From Chitinophagaceae bacterium (GTDB taxonomy: Bacteria > Bacteroidota > Bacteroidia > Chitinophagales > Chitinophagaceae), in assembly GCA_023957155.1 (NCBI GenBank), contig JAMLHK010000012.1:1-64000 (forward strand): a stretch of 64,000 nt of DNA. Reading direction: 5' to 3'. How positions within the stretch are numbered: position 1 is the stretch's first letter; every line of letters begins with the position of its first letter. This document shows, one piece after another, positions 18,007-28,039 of this stretch. The notes beneath the pieces were generated by a model. It made no database searches and was not told the DNA's origin. It saw nothing but the letters and a program-made list of their open reading frames with translations. A program made the position numbers and the translations under genes.

Positions 18007-20250
18007 TTATTTTCCGAATTTTTTCTTTAAAACGCTGAGGGCATCGGAAAGAGATGCCGCGGAGAGATCGGGCTGTTCTTCTTTTCTTTTCGATGGCTGG
18101 CTATGACTTTTTCTCCATTCATTGCGTTGGGGCGGCTCCTGGGTTTGTTTGATGGAAAGGGCTATGCGTTTTCGTACCTGGTCAACCTCCAGCACTTTTA
18201 CGGTTACCTTATCATTCAGCTTTAATACTTCACCGGGATCCTGTATGTATTTATGCGCTATTTCCGATACGTGCACCAGGCCATCCTGCTTTACCCCGAT
18301 GTCAATAAAAGCGCCAAAGCGGGTAAGGTTGGTAACAATCCCCGGCAATACCATACCTTCCTTCACTTCTTCCATGCTGTAAATAGGAGCAAATTCAAAC
18401 TGCTGGGCTTCACTGCGGGGGTCTAATCCGGGTTTCTGCAGCTCTTTCAAAATATCCTGTATGGTATGTTCGCCAAACTGTTCTCCTACATATTGCCCGG
18501 GATGAATAGATGTAACTAAGCTTTCATTGCCTATCAAATCGCTTACGTTTACTTTTTTATCGCTTGCCATTTGTTGAACTATGGTATAGGCCTCAGGATG
18601 TACAGCGCTGCTGTCCAAAGGATTATCCCCATCCTTGATGCGTAAAAAGCCTGCGCATTGTTCGTACGCTTTTCCACCGAGTCGCGGTACTTTTAGCAGT
18701 TGGGTACGGTTAGTGAATCTGCCGTTTTCATTCCGGTATTTAATAATGTTTTCAGCCAGTGTGCTGCCAATGCCGCTTACATAAGACAGCAGGTGTTTAC
18801 TTGCCGTATTCAAATTAACGCCTACCTGGTTTACACAGCTTACAACGGTCTGGTCTAACCGCTCTTTTAACCGGAACGGGTTCACATCATGCTGGTACTG
18901 ACCCACACCGATGCTCTTGGGGTCTATCTTGACCAATTCGGCGAGGGGATCCATCAGCCGGCGGCCAATGCTAACGGCGCCGCGTACCGTAATATCGTAG
19001 TCGGGAAATTCTTCTCTTGCCACTTCGGAAGCGGAGTAAACGGACGCACCGTCTTCATTGACTAAAAATACGGGGAGGGCAAGGTTGAGCTTTTTAATGA
19101 ATTGTTCTGTTTCCCTGCCTGCCGTACCATCGCCTATGGCAATAGCCTCAATGCCGAAGGTATCCACCAGGTGCCTTATCGTATTGCCGGAGCTGTTGAG
19201 CCTGCCCGGCTCGTGGATATAGATCAGGTCATTTTTTTTCAGTTCTCCTTTTTCATCCAGGCATACTACTTTACAGCCCGTACGATATCCCGGGTCAATA
19301 GCTAATACCTTTTTACCACCCAACGGGGAGCTGAGCAACAGTTGTTTCAGATTTTCCGCAAATACATTGATGGCTTCTTCGTCCGATCGTTGTTTTAACT
19401 GTGTTCTGAACTCCGTTTCCAGCGCTGGCTGCAGCAGTCTCCGGTAAGCGTCTTTTGCCGCTTTTCTCACCTGGGTGCTGCTTTCGCTTATACCTTTTGC
19501 ATACCGGCTTTCCATTTGCTCTATAGCCGGTTCTTCATCCGGGGCAATGGCAATCCGTAATATTCCTTCCACAAAACCTCTTAATACAGCCAGTGCGCGG
19601 TGGGAAGGTACTTTCATTATCGGTTCGCGGTAGTCGAAGTAATCTTTAAATTTTATGCCTTCGGTTTCTTTTCCGCTCACTACTTTACTCTGTAGGGTGG
19701 CCTGATCTTCAAACAGCTTTCGCATCTTTGCACGAAGCAGCGCGTCTTCATTGATTTGCTCGGCAATGATGTCCCTGGCTCCCTGTAATGCTTCGTCAAT
19801 GCTTTTTATTTTTTCGCCGAGGTACTTTTCCGCTTCGGGAGAGAGGTTTATGTCCTTTTGTTCAAGGATCAGCAAAGCCAGGGGCTCCAGCCCGCTTTCC
19901 TTTGCAACCTGCGCTTTTGTTCTTCTTTTGGGCTTGTAAGGCAGGTAAATGTCTTCCAGTTCGGCAAGGGTGGCGGCATTGTCTAGTTTTTGCTGCAGCT
20001 CTGCTGTCATTTTCTCCTGTTCGGTAATAGATTTTTCTATAGCCGCTTTTCTTTCGTAAAAGGCTTTCAGGTTTTTTGCTTCATCTTCAATCTGCTGAAT
20101 CACTATTTCATCCAGGGCGCCGGTTCTATCTTTCCGGTAGCGGGCAATAAAAGGAATAGTTGCCCCTTCGGCGAGTAATTCCAGGACGCTTTCCGCCTGC
20201 CGGGTACGGATATTGAGTTTTGTTGCTATACGTGTTGCAAATGCCATCAT
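18007..20250 (-). CDS. tex: Tex, RNA-binding transcription accessory protein
   Basis: 747 residues, the normal length for Tex. In order: the N-terminal helical domain containing GATIPFIARYRKDRTGALDE, a YqgF/RNase-H-like domain with AIDPGYRTGCK at about 323-335, helix-hairpin-helix repeats around VNLNTASKHLLSYVSGIG, and a C-terminal S1 RNA-binding domain (about 640-715). The basic tail follows. Tex binds RNA and contacts the transcription machinery; it is widely conserved and affects gene expression under stress. Two adjacent ATG codons open the frame, so the exact start is uncertain by one residue. Confidence 0.97.
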   Translation of the reverse strand: MMAFATRIATKLNIRTRQAESVLELLAEGATIPFIARYRKDRTGALDEIVIQQIEDEAKNLKAFYERKAAIEKSITEQEKMTAELQQKLDNAATLAELEDIYLPYKPKRRTKAQVAKESGLEPLALLILEQKDINLSPEAEKYLGEKIKSIDEALQGARDIIAEQINEDALLRAKMRKLFEDQATLQSKVVSGKETEGIKFKDYFDYREPIMKVPSHRALAVLRGFVEGILRIAIAPDEEPAIEQMESRYAKGISESSTQVRKAAKDAYRRLLQPALETEFRTQLKQRSDEEAINVFAENLKQLLLSSPLGGKKVLAIDPGYRTGCKVVCLDEKGELKKNDLIYIHEPGRLNSSGNTIRHLVDTFGIEAIAIGDGTAGRETEQFIKKLNLALPVFLVNEDGASVYSASEVAREEFPDYDITVRGAVSIGRRLMDPLAELVKIDPKSIGVGQYQHDVNPFRLKERLDQTVVSCVNQVGVNLNTASKHLLSYVSGIGSTLAENIIKYRNENGRFTNRTQLLKVPRLGGKAYEQCAGFLRIKDGDNPLDSSAVHPEAYTIVQQMASDKKVNVSDLIGNESLVTSIHPGQYVGEQFGEHTIQDILKELQKPGLDPRSEAQQFEFAPIYSMEEVKEGMVLPGIVTNLTRFGAFIDIGVKQDGLVHVSEIAHKYIQDPGEVLKLNDKVTVKVLEVDQVRKRIALSIKQTQEPPQRNEWRKSHSQPSKRKEEQPDLSAASLSDALSVLKKKFGK

Positions 20251-20452
20251 ACGGGTGCGAAACTAAATGCTGTTCATGAAAACAAAAACTTGGAAAAATG
20301 GACGGCTTTCAGTAAGGAAACGGATACGGCAAAAACAGCCTGCGGATTTGATGTTCAGTAAAAAACCGGGCTCAGTAGAGATGGAGAAAAGAAAGGGAGA
20401 ATGTACATGCGGGAAACAGCGCTGTACTTTTTTCTGTTATTCTTTTACCGAT

Positions 20453-20501
20453 ATTGCAACTTTTCTGAACAGGCGATCAACATATTGTGCAAAGTTGCAA
20501 T
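20453..20501. promoter_or_regulatory. 11-bp inverted repeat, possible operator
   Basis: ATTGCAACTTT at 20453-20463 and its exact reverse complement at 20491-20501, separated by 27 bases. Perfect 11-bp arms are unlikely by chance in so short a region. Between divergent tex and smc, it could be a regulator binding site or a long-loop RNA structure. No T run follows, so a terminator is unlikely. Confidence 0.35.
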
Positions 20502-20584
20502 ACAGCCCGGGCTCTTGTGTATAATTCGTTAATAACAATGAGGTTTGATAAAATGGACTGCACTAATTTTCGTTTTGATTCAGC

Positions 20585-20592
20585 TATTTTTG
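20585..20592 (+). promoter_or_regulatory. -7 box (TATTTTTG) upstream of smc
   Basis: Matches the Bacteroidota sigma-ABfr -7 consensus TAnnTTTG, 25 bases before the smc GTG. No good TTG was found at the -33 spacing. Confidence 0.45.
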
Positions 20593-20617
20593 CCCATTCC
20601 ACAAAAAATATCGTGCT

Positions 20618-23600
20618 GTGCGTTTAAAGAGTTTAGAAATCAAGGGATTTAAAAGTTTTGCAGACAAAACCACCATCAATTTTGACCAGGGGATTACCGG
20701 TATTATCGGTCCTAACGGTTGCGGTAAAAGTAATATTATAGATTCCATTCGCTGGGTAATAGGTGAACATAAGATCAGTAATCTGCGTAGTGAAAACCTC
20801 GAAAGTCTTGTTTTCAACGGATCGCGCACCCGCAGCGCCAGCGGGCTGGCAGAAGTAAGCCTTACCTTCGAAAATACCCGCAATCTTCTGCCTACGGAAT
20901 TTGGTACGGTTACCGTAACCCGTAAGTTTTATAAAAGCGGTGAAAGCGAATACCGTCTCAATGATGTAAACTGCCGTTTGAAAGATATTCATAATCTTTT
21001 TCTGGATACCGGTATCAGCACCGACAGCTATGCTATTATAGAACTGGGTATGGTGGATGATATTATAAAAGATAAGGAAAACAGCCGTCGCCGTATGCTG
21101 GAGCAGGCTGCGGGTATCACCATATATAAAACAAGGAAACGGGAAGCTAAATTAAAATTAGATGCTACCGAGCAGGACCTGGCGCGGATAGAAGACCTGC
21201 TTTTTGAAATTAACAACCAGTTGAAAAGCCTGGAAAACCAGGCTAAAAAGGCGGAGAAATATTATGAGATCAGGAAAGAGTACAAGGAGCTGAGTGTTGA
21301 GCTGGCAAAAGCAGCGCTGGAGGGATTTAATATTACGTATAAAGACCTGAATGAACAGCAGCAAAGGGAAATTGACCGCCGTTTTGAGCTGGAGGCCGGT
21401 ATTGCGCAGGATGAAGCAGCCATAGAGCAGGAAAAGCTGGGTTTTATAGAACAGGAAAAGCAGTTGCAGGAAATGCAACACGCATATAACGATCTGCTTG
21501 GAACGGTACGCAGTAAAGAAAGTGAAAAGAGTCTCGGGGAACAACGTTTGCAGTACCTGAAAGAAAGAGAAACGGCATTGCGCGATTTTTTACAAAAGTC
21601 GGAAGGGCAGTTGAAAGGTCTTGAAGAAAGCATCGCTTTTACATCAGGTCAGATAGCAGATGAAGAAGCTAAGCTGGCGGAGTTTACTGAAAAAGTAGAA
21701 GATTTAAAAGGCAGGGTAGAGGATAAGCGCCACATCTTTGATGAGAAACGGAGTGCTATTGACCTGCTGCGCCGTGATAACCAGTCTTTGCAGAGAAAGC
21801 AGTTTGATGCTGAAAAGCAGGTGGCAGTTGCCGATACCTCTATTCAGAATATACAACGCACTATATTACAGGGAGAGGAAGAGCAGGCGCAGCGCAAACA
21901 GCAGATGCAGCAGTTAGCGGTGGAAAGGGAAGATAAAGAAAATGAATTGGGTGATAAGCGGGCCACCCTGCAGCAACTACAGGAACAGCATGAGCATACC
22001 AAAGAGCAGATCCTGCAGACACAGGCAAAAGTGGAAACTTTGCGTAATCAGCTGGCAGAGGAAGGCCGCAGGCTGGATGCCCGTAAAAATGAGCATGCTT
22101 TGCTGAAAAGCCTGATTGATTCTATGGAGGGGTATCCCGAAAGTGTAAAGTTTTTACACAACAACCCGGGATGGAACCATACGGCGCCTATTTTGTCAGA
22201 TACCATTTATGTTAAGGAAGCCTACCGGGCAGCAGTAGAGAATGTGCTGGAGCCTTATCTGAATTACTATGTGGTAAATGATCTGGAGGAAGGACTACAG
22301 GCTGTCCGGCTTTTAGATGCCGGCAAAAAAGGTAAAGCCAATTTCTTTTTGCTGGATAAGATCAATGATTTTAGCGACATATCCCATCAGCAACCGGCGG
22401 GAACGATTGCCGCCTTGGATGTGATTGAAGTAGATGCACGGTATAGAAAGCTGGCTGAATACCTGTTAAGCAATGTATTTATAGCGGAGAGTGATGAAGC
22501 GCTGCATAACAGCAACGGGTCTGTGGTGTTGGAAAAGAATGGTAAATATGTAAAAGGCAGGTTTGCACTTACCGGGGGCAGCGTGGGGTTGTTTGAAGGG
22601 AAAAAAATAGGACGCGCCAAGAACCTGGAAAAACTTCAGGAAGAGATCCTTGCTCAGGAGGCCGTAGTGAACGGGTTAAAGCAGGCTATCCAGGTACATC
22701 ATAATGAGGTGATTGGCTATAACCAGCAGCTAAAAGAGCAGGCGATACGGCAAACCCAGGATGCTATTAACCAGTTAACGAACCAGTCTTTTGCGTTGCA
22801 GAATAAAATGGAGAACCTGCAGCAGATGGAAGAGAACGGGAACAGCAGGCTGGAAGACCTCAAAGAACAATTGCAAAACAAACATGATAGTATAGCCGAA
22901 GTGAGAGAGGAACTGGAGAAGTTAAATACCCTGTTACAGGATCTGCAGGTGAAGCTGCGTGATGCGGAGCAGGATTATACACTGGCGGAGCAGGAATATA
23001 ATTTTGCTAATGCCGCATACAATGATGGGAATCTCCAATATACCCGGTTGCAGAGTAAGCTGAGCTCTTTAAAGCAGGAGCATCAGTTTAAAAATGGACA
23101 GTTGGTTGATTTGAAAGCCCAGATTGAAAACAGTACAGTTCAGTTGCAGGAGGCTGGTGACAGCATTGCTCAAACAGAAGACGCCATAAAGACAACAGAT
23201 ACGTTGCTCCTGGATTTGTTACGGAATAAAGATGAGGAAGAGAAGAAGCTCAATGAGGCCGACCAGGCTTATTATAACCGGCGTAACGCATTAAATGAAA
23301 AGGAAAGTGCCTTGCGTCAAAGGCAAAAGATAAAAGATCAGCTGGATCACCTGCTTAATGATATCAAAGACAAACTGAGTGATTTGAAGTTAAAGCTGGC
23401 GGGGATGAAAGAAAGACTGAGCGTGGAGTTCAGGGTAGATCTGGATACCATATTGGATGAGCCCCGTTCAACAGAAATTCCCCTGGAAGAATTGCAGGCA
23501 TCCTGCGACCGGATGAAAAAGCGGCTTGAAAACATGGGAGAGGTTAATCCTACGGCAATTGAAGCCTTCCAGGAAATGCGGAAAAGATATGAGTTCATTC

Positions 23601-24139
23601 TTGAACAGAAAAACGACCTGGTATCGGCAAAGGATAGTCTTTTATTAACCATACAGGAAGTGGAAACCACGGCAAACCAGAAGTTTCTGGAAACCTTCAA
23701 TAAAGTGAGAGAAAATTTTCAAAAAGTATTCAAGGCTTTATTTACCGAGGAAGATACGGCTGATATTTTGCTGGAAAATCCTGAAAATCTTGCCGAAACC
23801 GGCGTTGATATTGTAGCCAAGCCGAAAGGTAAGCGGCCATCCTCTATTACCCAGCTCAGCGGGGGAGAAAAAACCTTAACGGCAACAGCGTTGTTGTTTG
23901 CTATTTACCTTATTAAGCCGGCGCCTTTTTGTATATTGGATGAAGTAGATGCTCCGCTGGATGATGCCAATGTCAATAAGTTCACCAACATGATCCGCCA
24001 GTTTAGTGAAAATTCACAGTTTATTATTGTTACCCATAATAAGATGACCATGTCTTCGGTAGATATTATATATGGGGTGACTATGCAGGAGCCGGGAGTC
24101 AGTAAGTTGGTCCCGGTTGATTTCAGAGGGTTGAATTAA
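20618..24139 (+). CDS. smc: Chromosome segregation protein SMC
   Basis: 1173 residues from a GTG start that begins RLKSLEIKGFKSF, the usual SMC N-terminus. The Walker A motif GPNGCGKSN is at 31-39; two long coiled coils (about 170-500 and 680-1010) flank a hinge at about 505-660; the ABC signature QLSGGEK is near 1079-1085 and Walker B CILDEVDAPLDDAN near 1104-1117. Length and domain order are normal. SMC dimers with ScpA and ScpB compact and separate sister chromosomes. The kleisin genes are not in this window. A -7 promoter box lies just upstream. Confidence 0.98.
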   Translation: MRLKSLEIKGFKSFADKTTINFDQGITGIIGPNGCGKSNIIDSIRWVIGEHKISNLRSENLESLVFNGSRTRSASGLAEVSLTFENTRNLLPTEFGTVTVTRKFYKSGESEYRLNDVNCRLKDIHNLFLDTGISTDSYAIIELGMVDDIIKDKENSRRRMLEQAAGITIYKTRKREAKLKLDATEQDLARIEDLLFEINNQLKSLENQAKKAEKYYEIRKEYKELSVELAKAALEGFNITYKDLNEQQQREIDRRFELEAGIAQDEAAIEQEKLGFIEQEKQLQEMQHAYNDLLGTVRSKESEKSLGEQRLQYLKERETALRDFLQKSEGQLKGLEESIAFTSGQIADEEAKLAEFTEKVEDLKGRVEDKRHIFDEKRSAIDLLRRDNQSLQRKQFDAEKQVAVADTSIQNIQRTILQGEEEQAQRKQQMQQLAVEREDKENELGDKRATLQQLQEQHEHTKEQILQTQAKVETLRNQLAEEGRRLDARKNEHALLKSLIDSMEGYPESVKFLHNNPGWNHTAPILSDTIYVKEAYRAAVENVLEPYLNYYVVNDLEEGLQAVRLLDAGKKGKANFFLLDKINDFSDISHQQPAGTIAALDVIEVDARYRKLAEYLLSNVFIAESDEALHNSNGSVVLEKNGKYVKGRFALTGGSVGLFEGKKIGRAKNLEKLQEEILAQEAVVNGLKQAIQVHHNEVIGYNQQLKEQAIRQTQDAINQLTNQSFALQNKMENLQQMEENGNSRLEDLKEQLQNKHDSIAEVREELEKLNTLLQDLQVKLRDAEQDYTLAEQEYNFANAAYNDGNLQYTRLQSKLSSLKQEHQFKNGQLVDLKAQIENSTVQLQEAGDSIAQTEDAIKTTDTLLLDLLRNKDEEEKKLNEADQAYYNRRNALNEKESALRQRQKIKDQLDHLLNDIKDKLSDLKLKLAGMKERLSVEFRVDLDTILDEPRSTEIPLEELQASCDRMKKRLENMGEVNPTAIEAFQEMRKRYEFILEQKNDLVSAKDSLLLTIQEVETTANQKFLETFNKVRENFQKVFKALFTEEDTADILLENPENLAETGVDIVAKPKGKRPSSITQLSGGEKTLTATALLFAIYLIKPAPFCILDEVDAPLDDANVNKFTNMIRQFSENSQFIIVTHNKMTMSSVDIIYGVTMQEPGVSKLVPVDFRGLN

Positions 24140-24197
24140 AGTAAGAGTTGCCGTAGGATCTTTTCCTTCCTCTTTATTTATTATAAATAAGGAATAA

Positions 24198-24932
24198 TTA
24201 TTTCATCATCATCCACGGCTTATTCGTCAGGATCAGGCTGATGTAGAACTGTGAAATCCGGTCCTTGGGTGCATTGCCCAGCGACTGGTATTCGTTGCTT
24301 TTCCATGCTCTTTTTTCAAAGCTGCCGGTATAGCCGGTTTGCAGACCTATTGAGCAATGTGGATGTTTCGGTGAGGTAAACGATATACCGGCGCCGATAC
24401 GATATAGCAAAAATTCATTTTTGAATTTTACGGGGCGGATACTGTTTTGAGTAGCAGGCGAAGACAATACATCGTTAAAATCAACGCCCGAATTGTCTTT
24501 GTAAAAGATTGCCTGGTAGGTCTGGAATCCGATCCCGGCCAAAGGATACAAAGAGATTTTTTTGTCTTTTACTACATCATAGCCAATATTTGCATTCAGT
24601 CCGATGTACCGGATCGTGCTGCTTTTTTCATCCTTGTGACCGCTCAGGCTGCTGCCTAAGGTCAGACCCATATCCGAGATCAGCTGGTTTTTTTCCTTCA
24701 TCCATCCCAGTCCGAGTGTGGGGGTATATCCTTTTAGCTGTTTGTATTGAGGAAAATTTGCAATACGGTCGTTGAGTTGATTAAATCGCTGAAAGCTGCC
24801 TCCCACACTGCGCGTAACCGAAGGAAGATAGGCGGCCATCTTTTTCCTGTTTCCTTTATCATGAGCTTTTTCCTGCTGTGCAGCAGATGGCAGCGTTATT
24901 GCAAGAAGTAAAGAGAGCATAACAATTTTCAT
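24198..24932 (-). CDS. Hypothetical secreted outer-membrane beta-barrel-like protein
   Basis: 244 residues from the ATG at 24932, where a signal peptide begins (MKIVMLSLLLAITLPSAAQ, cut before Q). An upstream start at 24965 would add 11 hydrophobic residues and is less likely. The mature part shows alternating polar/hydrophobic strands with glycine and aromatic residues (YTPTLGLGWM, YIGLNANIGY, LYPLAGIGF, LYRIGAGISF, CSIGLQTGYTG), which suggests a small beta-barrel of the outer membrane. No motif tells its function. It converges with smc. Confidence 0.6.
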   Translation of the reverse strand: MKIVMLSLLLAITLPSAAQQEKAHDKGNRKKMAAYLPSVTRSVGGSFQRFNQLNDRIANFPQYKQLKGYTPTLGLGWMKEKNQLISDMGLTLGSSLSGHKDEKSSTIRYIGLNANIGYDVVKDKKISLYPLAGIGFQTYQAIFYKDNSGVDFNDVLSSPATQNSIRPVKFKNEFLLYRIGAGISFTSPKHPHCSIGLQTGYTGSFEKRAWKSNEYQSLGNAPKDRISQFYISLILTNKPWMMMK

Positions 24933-25138
24933 AACATTTATTTTAGTATAGTAAATTAAATACAAACCTGGTGTCCGGAATTTAAAGCGGTCTGTGGTTT
25001 ATCCGCCTTCGGTTGGTTGTTATTGTTTTAATGACCGGAACCGTTATATATCTCTGCCCGTTTCGGAACTGGTCTTTAACGAGCCTGTTCTTTTTTCACT
25101 ATGGGGGAAATCCCTTGTTCATAAATAATCGGATTTAC

Positions 25139-25175
25139 AAAAAACCGTCCCGGAACAGTTTTCCCGGAACGGTTT
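25139..25175 (-). terminator. Strong rho-independent terminator after htrA
   Basis: On the minus strand, a 12-bp stem (25164-25175 with 25142-25153, one G-T pair) and a 10-base loop are followed by six T (25139-25144). It lies 26 bases after the HtrA stop codon. Confidence 0.85.
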
Positions 25176-25200
25176 CTTTTCCTTATAATTCAATATGGAG

Positions 25201-26709
25201 TTACTGCATTTCTTTCGTGATATTATAGGTATACAGACCTTCAAATCCCGGATAGAAACCGTCCAGCTTTATATTGTCTCCCGCTTTTTGAACAGCGTTC
25301 GATAATTCCTCAATTGTAGTTACCGCCTTGTCATTTACACGCAGAATAACGAACCCGTCGCGCATTCTTGTTTGTGCATCTATCAGCCCCCCGGAGTTTA
25401 TTTTCTTTACCACGATGCCCCCGGATTGCCCGTACTCAGCCGCTTTCTTTTTATCCAGCACCATGAAATCCACTCCAAAATCATCCAATACCGAGCTTCT
25501 CACGATATCGTATGTGCCGGATTTATTCTTCAGGGTTACGGTGGCAGTACTCTCTTTTCCTCCTCTCAGATAGGTAATGGATACTTTATCGCCGGGTTTT
25601 TGTCTTGCAATTTTTTCTACCATTTCATTGCCGGATGTGATCGGAACACCATTGAACTTGCTGATATAGTCACCTGCTTTAATACCGGCCGATGCCGCTG
25701 CTCCGTCTTTAGCCACATCCCGTACGTACACTCCCTGTCCGGATTTAAAACCTACCTTTTCTTTTTCTGAATCAGGGGCTTCGTCCGGCAGGTAAGAGAT
25801 ACCTAAATAAGCTCTTTGTACCGTACCGAACTGGATCAGATCGTTGACGATCTTTTTAACGATATTCACGGGTATGGCATAAGAATAACCGGCATAAGAT
25901 CCCGTAGGAGAGGCAATGGCTGAATTTATACCTATCAGCTCACCATTGGTATTCACTAAGGCTCCGCCGCTGTTCCCCTGGTTTACGGCCGCATCTGTTT
26001 GTAAAAAAGATTCTATCGGCGTCTGGCTCCGGCGGGCATTTAATCCCAGCGTCCTTCCCTTAGCGCTGATTATCCCGGCGGTTACCGTGGTTTCCAGGTT
26101 CAGCGGATAGCCGATAGCCAATACCCATTGTCCTATCTTAATGTTATCGGAGTTGCCATAGAGTAAAAATGGCAGGTTTTTAGCCTCTATCTTCAGTACG
26201 GCAAGATCGCTGCTCATGTCTGTACCTACCAGTTTGGCGGTATAGCTGGTTTTATTATTAAGACTGACTTTTATTTCACTGGCACCGTCAATCACGTGGT
26301 TATTGGTTATGATGTAGCCGTCCTGGCTTACAATCACGCCCGATCCGGAAGCCCGCTGGGGAACCGTACGGACATTAGGCCCGTTACCAAAAAAGTCGTC
26401 AAAGAAATCATCCGGTACAAGTCCGCGGAAAGGGTTGCTTTTCCTGGGCAGGTTATTGCTGGCTTCCGCTTTCCCAATCACGGTCGTTATATGTACAACT
26501 GCGGGTACTGCAATGTTAGCCGGTTGCTCAAAGTCTACCGGTCCCGGAATATTATCACCATTAAATAAACCTGCATAATTGGCCGGAATTTTTACACCCT
26601 CCTGTACGGCTGCCGGCCTGGGGACGAAAAAAGAGTTGTAGGCATACATTACTCCCACGGCAGTAGCAGCACTGATCAACACAGTAAATACAATTTGCTT
26701 AAGTTTCAT
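25201..26709 (-). CDS. htrA: HtrA/Deg-family periplasmic serine protease
   Basis: 502 residues with an N-terminal membrane anchor or signal (about 7-25). The chymotrypsin-like domain has the triad H138 (TNNHVID), D168 (SSDLAVLK) and S247 (QGNSGGAL). Two PDZ domains follow: about 295-385 (with YLGISYLP and GIKAGDYISKFNG) and 405-490 (with GIVVKKI and RDGFVILRVN). Such proteases degrade or refold misfolded envelope proteins. A strong terminator follows the gene, and about 240 bases upstream of the start hold no gene, so it is probably a single transcript. Which of DegP, DegQ or DegS it matches cannot be set; the two PDZ domains fit DegP/DegQ. Confidence 0.95.
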   Translation of the reverse strand: MKLKQIVFTVLISAATAVGVMYAYNSFFVPRPAAVQEGVKIPANYAGLFNGDNIPGPVDFEQPANIAVPAVVHITTVIGKAEASNNLPRKSNPFRGLVPDDFFDDFFGNGPNVRTVPQRASGSGVIVSQDGYIITNNHVIDGASEIKVSLNNKTSYTAKLVGTDMSSDLAVLKIEAKNLPFLLYGNSDNIKIGQWVLAIGYPLNLETTVTAGIISAKGRTLGLNARRSQTPIESFLQTDAAVNQGNSGGALVNTNGELIGINSAIASPTGSYAGYSYAIPVNIVKKIVNDLIQFGTVQRAYLGISYLPDEAPDSEKEKVGFKSGQGVYVRDVAKDGAAASAGIKAGDYISKFNGVPITSGNEMVEKIARQKPGDKVSITYLRGGKESTATVTLKNKSGTYDIVRSSVLDDFGVDFMVLDKKKAAEYGQSGGIVVKKINSGGLIDAQTRMRDGFVILRVNDKAVTTIEELSNAVQKAGDNIKLDGFYPGFEGLYTYNITKEMQ

Positions 26710-26950
26710 TTGTATTTGAGTTTTATTTGTAATTAATTCCCAAAAACTACCATCAGTTTTCCATCAAATGTTATGCCTTTAGTATTTCTATGCGTCAAAG
26801 AAGTACTTTATAATGACATTTCGTCGTAATGGCTTAACAGATGATTATAAAATGATTGATGTTTTACTTTGAATGGGGTGAAATTACGAAGGAATGCGTA
26901 ATAAAAATGTTAAGGAATGACAGGCGGTTATAAAAGTAAAAGAGACCGGG

Positions 26951-27964
26951 TCAGGATTGTTTTTTCGTAAGCTGCTCCAAAAACAGCATCGTATCAATTC
27001 CGTCTGCATAATCGGTTAAGCCGGGGGATTGTACTGTGCCTAAAGCGGTTTTGCCGGAACCTGCAATACATTGTATTTCTTCCGGGTTAAGTCCCTGGTA
27101 TATTTCTTCCTGTCGGGTATAAAATTCGTAGTGCAGTACGCTTATGGGAGAAAAAACAGACGGGTTTTCGGACAGTATTACCGAACCGTTGGTCATATAA
27201 AACTTCCGGTTCATTATTTGAATGGTCAGGTTATAATCGTAATTATGCTTGTATTTGTGATTTTCGATCAGCCGGTTATATTTTTTAAACGTTTCCAGCA
27301 GGGGTAAAAAATCATAGCCTTCCGGGATGAATATTTTGGTAATATTTCTGCATCCCAATCCGAAATACAGGTGTACATCATCCGCTAATTTTTCCAGGTC
27401 TTTTGCGTTCTCGTTACCTTTCAATATGGCAATGGAAGTCCGGTTTTTCCTAATGATATGAGGATATTTTCTAAAATAGTATTCAAAGTACCTGGCGGTA
27501 TTATTAGAGCCGGTGGCAATATAGGCATCGCATCCCCGGAGATGGTCTGCAAAAGTGATATGTTGGGTTATCTCGTCACTCCGGGAAGTCATTTTTTCTA
27601 CGATATGCTTTAAAAGCACCTGGTCTTTGGATGAGGGCTTGATTGTTTGTTTATGACCGCTGATAAAACAGGATAGGAAATCGTGAAACCCGGCAAGGGG
27701 TATATTGCCTGCCATAGTGATACCGACCTGGGCCGGACGGGAGTGCTGGTCAGGTATATCGTATGCCCTGACCCAGGTATTCAGGGCAGATGCTTCCAGG
27801 AAACGGCTGGCGATATGTGAGACAGCCGTATCAATAAATTCCGGTATAAACCACGGGTTGTTTTCAGCAGCCTGTGCTTTCACATTTAGCCAGGCGGGGT
27901 CATCGCTCGTAATGTATTCTTGAATCAGGGTAATGATATGGATTCGTTGTTGTAAATTCAACAT
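26951..27964 (-). CDS. LuxC-like acyl-CoA reductase
   Basis: 337 residues of the aldehyde-dehydrogenase superfamily, LuxC/acyl-CoA reductase group. Likely catalytic cysteine C205 is in YFGLGCRNITK; a nucleotide-binding-like region is around ITMAGNIPLAGFHD (82-95). These enzymes reduce acyl-CoA or acyl esters to aldehydes with NADPH. The gene is divergent from a dicluster ferredoxin gene with only 75 bases between the starts and closely spaced promoter boxes. The pair recurs across Bacteroidota as I recall, and the physiological substrate is not established. At 337 residues it is shorter than classical LuxC (about 480). Confidence 0.82.
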   Translation of the reverse strand: MLNLQQRIHIITLIQEYITSDDPAWLNVKAQAAENNPWFIPEFIDTAVSHIASRFLEASALNTWVRAYDIPDQHSRPAQVGITMAGNIPLAGFHDFLSCFISGHKQTIKPSSKDQVLLKHIVEKMTSRSDEITQHITFADHLRGCDAYIATGSNNTARYFEYYFRKYPHIIRKNRTSIAILKGNENAKDLEKLADDVHLYFGLGCRNITKIFIPEGYDFLPLLETFKKYNRLIENHKYKHNYDYNLTIQIMNRKFYMTNGSVILSENPSVFSPISVLHYEFYTRQEEIYQGLNPEEIQCIAGSGKTALGTVQSPGLTDYADGIDTMLFLEQLTKKQS

Positions 27965-27985
27965 GGATATTCAGTTCAGTGTGAT

Positions 27986-27993
27986 TATCTTTG
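27986..27993 (+). promoter_or_regulatory. -7 box (TATCTTTG) for the ferredoxin gene
   Basis: Fits TAnnTTTG and lies 46 bases before the ferredoxin ATG. It is 5 bases from the oppositely oriented box of the acyl-CoA reductase gene. Confidence 0.45.
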
Positions 27994-27998
27994 ATGTG

Positions 27999-28006
27999 CA
28001 AATCTA
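27999..28006 (-). promoter_or_regulatory. -7 box (TAGATTTG) for the acyl-CoA reductase gene
   Basis: Fits TAnnTTTG on the minus strand, 34 bases before the ATG at 27964. The divergent arrangement means RNA polymerase binding at one box could block the other. Confidence 0.45.
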
Positions 28007-28039
28007 TTGCTAAAAAGTATCCAAAAATTGTAAATTGAT

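Larger units (their letters stand above)
20251..20617. other. Intergenic region upstream of tex and smc
   Basis: 367 bases between divergent genes with no convincing coding sequence. It holds an 11-bp inverted repeat at 20453-20501 and a TAnnTTTG box at 20585-20592. Nothing else stands out. Confidence 0.6.

Noticed and set aside
20267-20524. 85-codon open frame upstream of smc
   Set aside because: Composition and pattern do not look like protein, and the inverted repeat and promoter box suggest a regulatory region.
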